From the NCBI GenBank assembly GCA_015501595.1, contig JADNRX010001204.1, positions 1-12,756 of the forward strand: a DNA stretch of 12,756 bases. Direction: 5' to 3'. Below the pieces are notes generated by a model. That model did not search any database. It was not told the origin of the DNA and saw only the letters and a program-made list of their open reading frames with translations. This DNA comes from Hymenopellis radicata. Its lineage: Eukaryota > Basidiomycota > Agaricomycetes > Agaricales > Physalacriaceae. Positions 8,385 to 12,756 of this stretch are shown piece after piece. Every line of letters starts with the position of its first letter. Position 1 is the stretch's first letter. The translations under genes were made by a program, and so were the position numbers.

Positions 8385-9044
8385 TTACATCGAAAAATCT
8401 CCTTCATCATCGTGAGTAGACTTCAGGTGGAGACTACCAAGTGCAGTCTCAATACCCGGTTCGCTCTTCCTCTTCTTCTTCTTCTTCTTCTTGCTTGGGG
8501 TTTCAGGCGCACCGCTGGCAGATGTGGCGGCGGTAGTGATGAATGTGGAATGAATGGGCGTGTGATAGCCAGTGTTGGAAACTGAGGCGAAAACCGGTGG
8601 TGAGATATTGGAGACCATGCTAGCGACATTGGGACTGGCAAGCCAGCCTTCGCGAACATCAGGATCCATGTTGTCGATGTCTATGTGGTTGGGAATATCG
8701 AGAACAGCAGCGGCAAAGTGATCTTGGCTGCTAAATGCGAGATTGGCGGTCTCAGCACCCGAATCGTCGGATTCCTTGGTGAGCGTGACTTTGGCATGTT
8801 CGCGATTCCGAAGAATGCGGCGGCGAACGTCATCGGGCATGATGGAAACACAAAACTGGGCAAAATGACCGGGAAGACCACATCTGTAGCACACATCAGT
8901 GCGATTCTTGGTGTTCGTCCAATCGAATCTATCGGCGGACGAATGTGAGTGCGACGAGTGTGAGTGCGATGAGGAATAAACGGGTTGGGCCGTCGGCGAG
9001 CGCGGCGTGTCCGGGGCAACAGCGGGTGATGATATTATAAGTGA
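8385..9044 (-). CDS. CCHC zinc-knuckle protein, 5' end unresolved
   Basis: The minus-strand frame is open from 9056 to the stop at 8385-8387, about 219 codons if an exon starts at 9044 after the acceptor AACACAG. It contains one perfect CX2CX4HX4C zinc knuckle, CYRCGLPGHFAQFC, a fold that binds single-stranded nucleic acid. Before it is a Ser/Pro-rich stretch with a His/Ser repeat (SSHSHSSHSH) coded by an imperfect 15-bp tandem repeat near 8944-8973. After it come IMPDDVRRRIL, an acidic segment, a Thr/Ala/Ser-rich linker, a run of seven Lys (CTT repeat near 8471-8491) and an acidic tail ending GDFSM. There is no ATG in frame before the knuckle, so an upstream exon is missing or this is a fragment. 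A single knuckle in such a context can be from a Ty1/copia-like Gag or from a cellular RNA-binding protein; no integrase or other Gag domain is visible nearby, so I cannot choose. Confidence 0.62.
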   Translation of the reverse strand, partial: SLIISSPAVAPDTPRSPTAQPVYSSSHSHSSHSHSSADRFDWTNTKNRTDVCYRCGLPGHFAQFCVSIMPDDVRRRILRNREHAKVTLTKESDDSGAETANLAFSSQDHFAAAVLDIPNHIDIDNMDPDVREGWLASPNVASMVSNISPPVFASVSNTGYHTPIHSTFITTAATSASGAPETPSKKKKKKKRKSEPGIETALGSLHLKSTHDDEGDFSM

Positions 9045-9167
9045 CTGTGTTCTTCCTCAGTATGAGATTGATATACTGTGGTTAATTGTCATCCTTCGAC
9101 AATAGTCGCCGACCGATGGTGTGACTGCAGAAAGGGGAACTGTCAGCCTACAATTGTCGAGAAAGAG

Positions 9168-9689
9168 ATGCAGGAGCATGAAAAAACGGATCGCGATACA
9201 TATCTCATTTCGCACAGTGATGATGATCATTTCGTGATCAGCATGTCTGGACTACACAATTTCAGCGAATTGTGTCGTGCTCTTCCTCAAGAACTCACCA
9301 AGTTGAAGCCTCTTGTCGAGCGCCGAATTGAGTTACACAAGGAAGCTGCGGCCCAAGCACGAAATGCGCGTAACAAGAAACGAAAAAAAGACGGCAGAGA
9401 AGCGACGAGCCACAGCAGCAGAGAAGAAGCAGAATGCACAGGCGGCGGCGTTAGAGGCTGCAGAAGCGGAGGCGGCAGCAGCAGCGGCGGAGGCTGCGGA
9501 GGCTGCAGGTATGGATGTGGAGGAAGAAGAGGTGGCGGAAGAAGAGACTGCCGCCGTAGGTATTCGGATTCGGATTCAGAGGCCGAAGCGGATGACGATG
9601 ATGATGAAGGTGACCAATATATACCCGGTAGGAATGTCAGGGCACGGGCGTCGCGAAAACAACCTGCGAGGAAGAGGAAGAGAAAGTAA
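9168..9689 (+). CDS. Small Ala/Glu-rich protein with acidic and basic tail
   Basis: I do not recognise the family. The frame is open from 9072 to TAA 9687-9689; the first ATG is at 9168 (173 aa) and a second at 9243 (MSGLHNFSELCRALPQEL), and either may be the start. The N part ends in a helix (LVERRIELHKEAAAQARNA). The C part is SDSDSEAEADDDDDEG, then a basic end (ARKRKRK) that could be a nuclear signal. In the middle (about 9385-9555) this frame reads as Gly/Cys/Arg-rich, but the next frame reads as Ala/Glu coiled coil (AEKRRATAAEKKQNAQAAAL) with varied synonymous GCN and GAR codons, which looks like the true protein. Either a +1 change at the seven-A run (9383-9389) and a compensating change near 9560, or two introns (GTAAC...CCACAG, 46 nt, and GTATGG...TTCAG, about 71 nt) that together keep frame. 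Both introns lack a pyrimidine tract. Confidence 0.48.
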   Translation: MQEHEKTDRDTYLISHSDDDHFVISMSGLHNFSELCRALPQELTKLKPLVERRIELHKEAAAQARNARNKKRKKDGREATSHSSREEAECTGGGVRGCRSGGGSSSGGGCGGCRYGCGGRRGGGRRDCRRRYSDSDSEAEADDDDDEGDQYIPGRNVRARASRKQPARKRKRK

Positions 9690-9724
9690 TTAGTGGAGAG
9701 GAGTAGAAATGAGGCATATATTCA

Positions 9725-9793
9725 CCACAGCAAATGCATTTCGACCTCCCGATCTAGGAGGATCGGGAGGTCGAAATGCGTCATTTGCTGTGG
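9725..9793. repeat. 69-bp foldback hairpin, 30-bp stem
   Basis: The left arm 9725-9754 and right arm 9761-9793 are perfect reverse complements over 30 bp except for three extra bases (CGT, 9779-9781) in the right arm. The loop is TAGGAG. It starts 36 nt after the stop of the gene at 9168-9689. No target-site duplication is obvious. It could be a minimal foldback element, a small-RNA precursor or a 3' end structure. Confidence 0.95.
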
Positions 9794-10182
9794 GGAGGAT
9801 TCGGGCTAAGGTGGTAGTCAAACGAGAGTCCCAATTAACGGGGTTGTGGTTGTTGATTTTGAGGTAACATCGTCGAACGACCTCGGTGCGACATCAAAGC
9901 AGAAGACAAAATGATTCACGTGGTACATTGTTTTGATCTCGATCACGAGGCATCAATTCTATGTCAAAGCGACGTGACCTCTAAACCACGTCACGACCTC
10001 AAACAACGATCTCGCCTTGCAATCAAACCGGGTTTGTGGTGTAGTTGCCCGATGTCGCGCAATCGGCCCAATGCCAGGAGTGGAATTCATCGACAACAGG
10101 GTCGGTGCGGTCGCAGTTGCAGCTCTCCATACGCTGCGCGAGAGCACGCATATCGTTCCGCGACGGTCGGTTCGTATGAATA
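9794..10182. other. No clear gene; possible extension of the minus-strand candidate
   Basis: Nothing is certain in these 389 nt. A minus-strand frame that runs from 10277 to a TGA at 10023 reads with coding-like codons (for example MRALAQRMESCNCDRTD and ATSGNYTTNPV) and overlaps the 3' part of the next candidate gene in another frame. It may be its continuation after a frame change or intron. Confidence 0.4.
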
Positions 10183-10428
10183 TCATGAAAGCTTGTAGGA
10201 CACCAGGACGTGTTTGGCGAACATTTGAAAGTGTGTTGTCGGGCAGCTTTCGAGGGAGGAGTCCTCATCTGAAGCAATCGGTAGTACAGGTCCGTCGTTC
10301 ATTGAATGGTCGAACCGAATCAAGTGAATGAAGTAGAGATAGTAGGGCACACAGAACCTCGGAGTGAGAGGATCTCGTAGGGAACCCTGGACGTGCTCGA
10401 CAGCACGAGGAAGTGTGATGCCAGGCAT
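10183..10428 (-). CDS. Unidentified small ORF, candidate gene
   Basis: An 81-aa frame starts at ATG 10428-10426 (MPGITLPRAVEHVQGSLRD) and ends at TGA 10183. I do not recognise it. Support comes from context and codon use: codons such as CTC TAC TTC ATT CAC fit the clear exons nearby, and this ATG is the first one after a TATA element at 10677-10683, with no ATG in the roughly 250 nt of leader between. The leader contains a possible 3' splice site (TATTTTTGTAG) 19 nt before the ATG, so a 5' UTR intron is possible. No signal peptide, transmembrane segment or motif is visible. An overlapping frame (10277-10023) also looks coding, so the gene may be longer or broken. Confidence 0.32.
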   Translation of the reverse strand: MPGITLPRAVEHVQGSLRDPLTPRFCVPYYLYFIHLIRFDHSMNDGPVLPIASDEDSSLESCPTTHFQMFAKHVLVSYKLS

Positions 10429-10676
10429 AGAGGCACGAATGAGCTCTACAAAAATATCAGCGCGCAGATAATGACGGTAAAATTAAAGGCTGACAACGGG
10501 CGTGATTGAGTTTGACGCGTCCGCTGTAGGACGCAACGACGTAACGAACAAAAACACACGATAAGTACACTCTAGCGGTACGTTAAGTCAACGGAACGAG
10601 CTAGAGTCGGATACACGAACCTCCTCAGTCAAAGCAGGAAGAAAGCGACTGAATAGAAAAGTTGGGGAGACGAAGG

Positions 10677-10683
10677 TTATATA
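10677..10683 (-). promoter_or_regulatory. Candidate TATA box upstream of the 10183-10428 ORF
   Basis: TATATAA on the minus strand, followed downstream by a CT-rich stretch (CTTCGTCTCCCC and CTTTCTTCCTGC) of the kind found at fungal transcription starts. An 8-bp inverted repeat (ACTCTAGC 10569-10576 with GCTAGAGT 10600-10607) lies in the predicted leader. Confidence 0.4.
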
Positions 10684-12756
10684 CTGGGGAAAGTAATCTA
10701 TCCAAAAAGGGAATGTAGTGGACGGGAAACGAGCTTGGAAGAGGATGAGCACGGATAAGATAAGATAGAAGCAGTCATTCTGTCGGCGTAGATAGATCGT
10801 AACGCGTCGTTAATGCATTTTTTTTGATAACACAGCGAACAGCAGCACACCCAATAGCCGTCCTTGATAGCGCTTTGCAGAACACTACTATGTGTAGACG
10901 CGAATGCGGGGTAGCATTTCTTGGATGGTGCATATTCGTATGTTGAAAGCTGCCCCGCTGAGCGACAATGTTGATGCATCGTCTGTATGTCTGACCTTCG
11001 TCAGCGCATTTCCTCGATAGATAAACGAAAAACGCACTGTTGAACGCTCCTTGTGAACGTATTTTAGACCTCCGGGAGCGTCCTCAACGCGTCGTGGTTA
11101 AAGTCAATATGCGCCTAGCAGACGGTCAGCGCGAATGGAATTTTTCAAAACAGGCAGAGTCCAGACGCACCATCACTAGCCGCGTAGACCCATACGGCGC
11201 CTCTTCAGCGCGTATCCTTTACCGCCGTCGTCGCTGTAGACAGTGCTTGTCTGTGTTTTGAGGCCCGTCCGCTTTCCGTCCATATCGCTGTTGGCCGGGA
11301 TATGAGTCGCCTGTATCCTGGCCGATTAAGAGGGCAGTGATTCATCCAGTGTTCGTGGGTCATCCGGTTATGGCGGCGTGTCGGCGAGATGATGATGGAA
11401 AGAAAGCAACCTTGGCAACAGTGCTTGCCGGCGGCAATTCCCTCTTGCCTTTCGCCTTAAAGTTAAACGAACGTTTTGCAGTCTCCTGGTTGGCTTGGAC
11501 CTAGAAATGCTGGAGAACACGTATGACTGATCTGGACAGCTTCAACGTCTTTGGGGTTGATTCTCTCGATGCTTATTCGTCTGGACATCCTGTTTCGCTT
11601 CAGCGGCTTGGAATTCTTCCCTTTTCTTCTGCCTTGAACGCACGTCGCATGTCCCAGTGGGTTACAGCGATGTCTCAGGCAACTGCATCGTCCTTCCCCT
11701 ATATATTTCGGTTAACGGCAATTGCGCAAGGGCATAGAGAACAGAAAAACGCTGTCTACAGCCACTACAGCGGTCAACTGTACGGGCTCAAGAGGCGTCC
11801 TACGCGGCTGGATGCTACGTCCATCGCTTTTGAGCACTTCATGTGCGTTGACCGCCTCCTAGTCGCACACCTGGGCGTCTAAGCAGGCTCTGGGAGGGTC
11901 GAGGTAGCGTTTCCAACAGTGCGCTTGTCTTAATCAATCGAAGAAAGGTACTGTCGGGGGCTCAGCAATGCGGACGGAATGGGATGCGACAACACGCAAG
12001 CCCGACGCTCAGGGCAGCTTTGAATTTATATAGCCCAGGCATTGCGCAAAACATCCTTCGCGTCTCTATAAATCGTGACGGAATGGTCGGTGAAGCGATA
12101 CTGTGAGACGGTCAAGGACTGGTGCTAGTATCAAGAACAGGCTGCCTGTAAAGGTATTGTTCCATTCTCTTAATTTGCCCAAGATGACCTATTTGCTTTC
12201 CCTTAGGTCCAGTCTGCCATCAAATATTAAATAGCATTGGGTGCGTCGTTTTGTGGCCATGTAACGAGGTCTAAATCGAATATCGATTATTCCTTTCGGG
12301 TATCGGACTCTCTTTGGCCATACATGTACTGAGTGCGAACATGATGGCAGCATTGCAGGTCCTTCACACCATCGCATACTCCCAAGTTCCGATGTCTTAT
12401 TGCCGCCATGTAGCCTGACTTATCAGCACTGTTAACGCCAGAACCATGCGGCCCATCACGTCTCTGACCTAGATATACGTTTTGGTTCCCAAGTGTGGCG
12501 TAATGGTCATTCAATATCAATCGCACAGAATGTGGGTTCCAACAATCTCCTTCAATGTCCCAGTTAAATTGTTTTTGAATAGATCTTATCTGGCACTCGG
12601 CTTTGTTGTCGAGTACTTGAATTGGCGAACAAAGGCCACCGGCATCCTTGGGAAACGACGCAGGAGGGCCTGCGCGACCGAGCGTAGAAAGACAGGGATA
12701 GCAGCAGGCCAGACTCGTGGGGTGCGTCGTAACCTATTGTTTGTGGAGGTGAAGTC
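10684..12756. other. Long stretch without a supportable gene
   Basis: Over these 2.07 kb only scattered frames of 60-120 codons exist, none with domain motifs, splice-supported continuity or clear codon bias. The longest, at 11523-11882 on the plus strand (119 codons, beginning MTDLDSFNVFG), has no recognisable content. An 11-bp direct repeat GGGTGCGTCGT occurs at 12239 and 12720, and a 7-bp inverted repeat (ACGCTCC/GGAGCGT) near 11044-11080. It may be degraded repeat sequence or the flank of a gene outside the window. Confidence 0.5.

Noticed and set aside
8685..8948. 87-codon plus-strand frame (starts MVGNIENSSG)
   Set aside because: It is the antisense shadow of the zinc-knuckle coding region and has no motif of its own.
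9078..9167. Upstream part of the 9078-9689 frame as coding, from a GTG
   Set aside because: Nuclear fungal genes rarely start at GTG, a stop lies at 9069-9071, and no fitting splice acceptor is in phase.
10698..10979. 93-codon minus-strand ORF with a Cys cluster (WVCCCSLCYQKKC)
   Set aside because: No signal peptide, no regular Cys spacing of a known family, and mixed codon use; the cluster is likely chance.
11523..11882. 119-codon plus-strand ORF
   Set aside because: No motif, no splice context and no codon bias; such a length is expected by chance in 2 kb.
1..12756. CRISPR array, prophage, operon or biosynthetic gene cluster
   Set aside because: No regular spaced repeats, no phage genes, and the genes are spliced eukaryotic ones of unrelated function.

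Overview
The window is nuclear DNA of a filamentous fungus, most likely an agaricomycete basidiomycete. The evidence is very short spliceosomal introns (45-55 nt, GT...AG, often with a CTAAC/CTGAC-like branch site), an intron-rich fungal F-box/LRR gene, a fungal 3-ketodihydrosphingosine reductase, a fungal-type A1 aspartic-protease fragment and eukaryotic intron-bearing tRNA genes. Nothing bacterial or viral was seen. The exon models come from reading splice sites and protein continuity by eye.

Layout. Positions 308-405 (minus) hold a tRNA-Thr(AGT) with a 26-nt intron. Positions 539-817 are a small non-autonomous transposon (MITE-like) with 23-bp terminal inverted repeats and flanking TA. Positions 1047-3657 (minus) are a large F-box/LRR gene of about six exons that carries an in-frame stop, a frame change and one unresolved junction, so it looks like a pseudogene. 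A second tRNA-Thr(AGT) lies at 4313-4396 (minus) with a 12-nt intron. TSC10/KDSR (4737-5893, plus, five exons) is the clearest intact gene. Positions 6239-6960 are an open, coding-like stretch of unknown identity without an ATG. Positions 7404-8239 (plus, five exons) encode a secreted A1 aspartic protease reduced to its N-terminal lobe, with an altered active-site motif. A CCHC zinc-knuckle protein (8385-9044, minus) and an Ala/Glu-rich, Asp/Lys-tailed small protein (9168-9689, plus) are divergent neighbours. A near-perfect 69-bp foldback follows the latter. A weak candidate gene with a TATA box lies on the minus strand at 10183-10683. From 10684 to the end I see no gene I can support.

The genes do not form a pathway or cluster. 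TSC10 is housekeeping (sphingolipid synthesis in the ER) and the tRNAs serve translation. The rest resembles the fast-turnover part of a basidiomycete genome: a decaying F-box gene, a truncated protease, a MITE, a foldback and low-complexity ORFs. Three inferred mutations in the F-box and protease genes fit CpG-to-TpG/CpA transitions, which would agree with methylation-linked decay but is inference from family consensus. I found no clear sign of a wholly new system. The most unusual items are the one-lobe protease, the MITE, the two tRNA alleles with compensatory changes, and the foldback hairpin.
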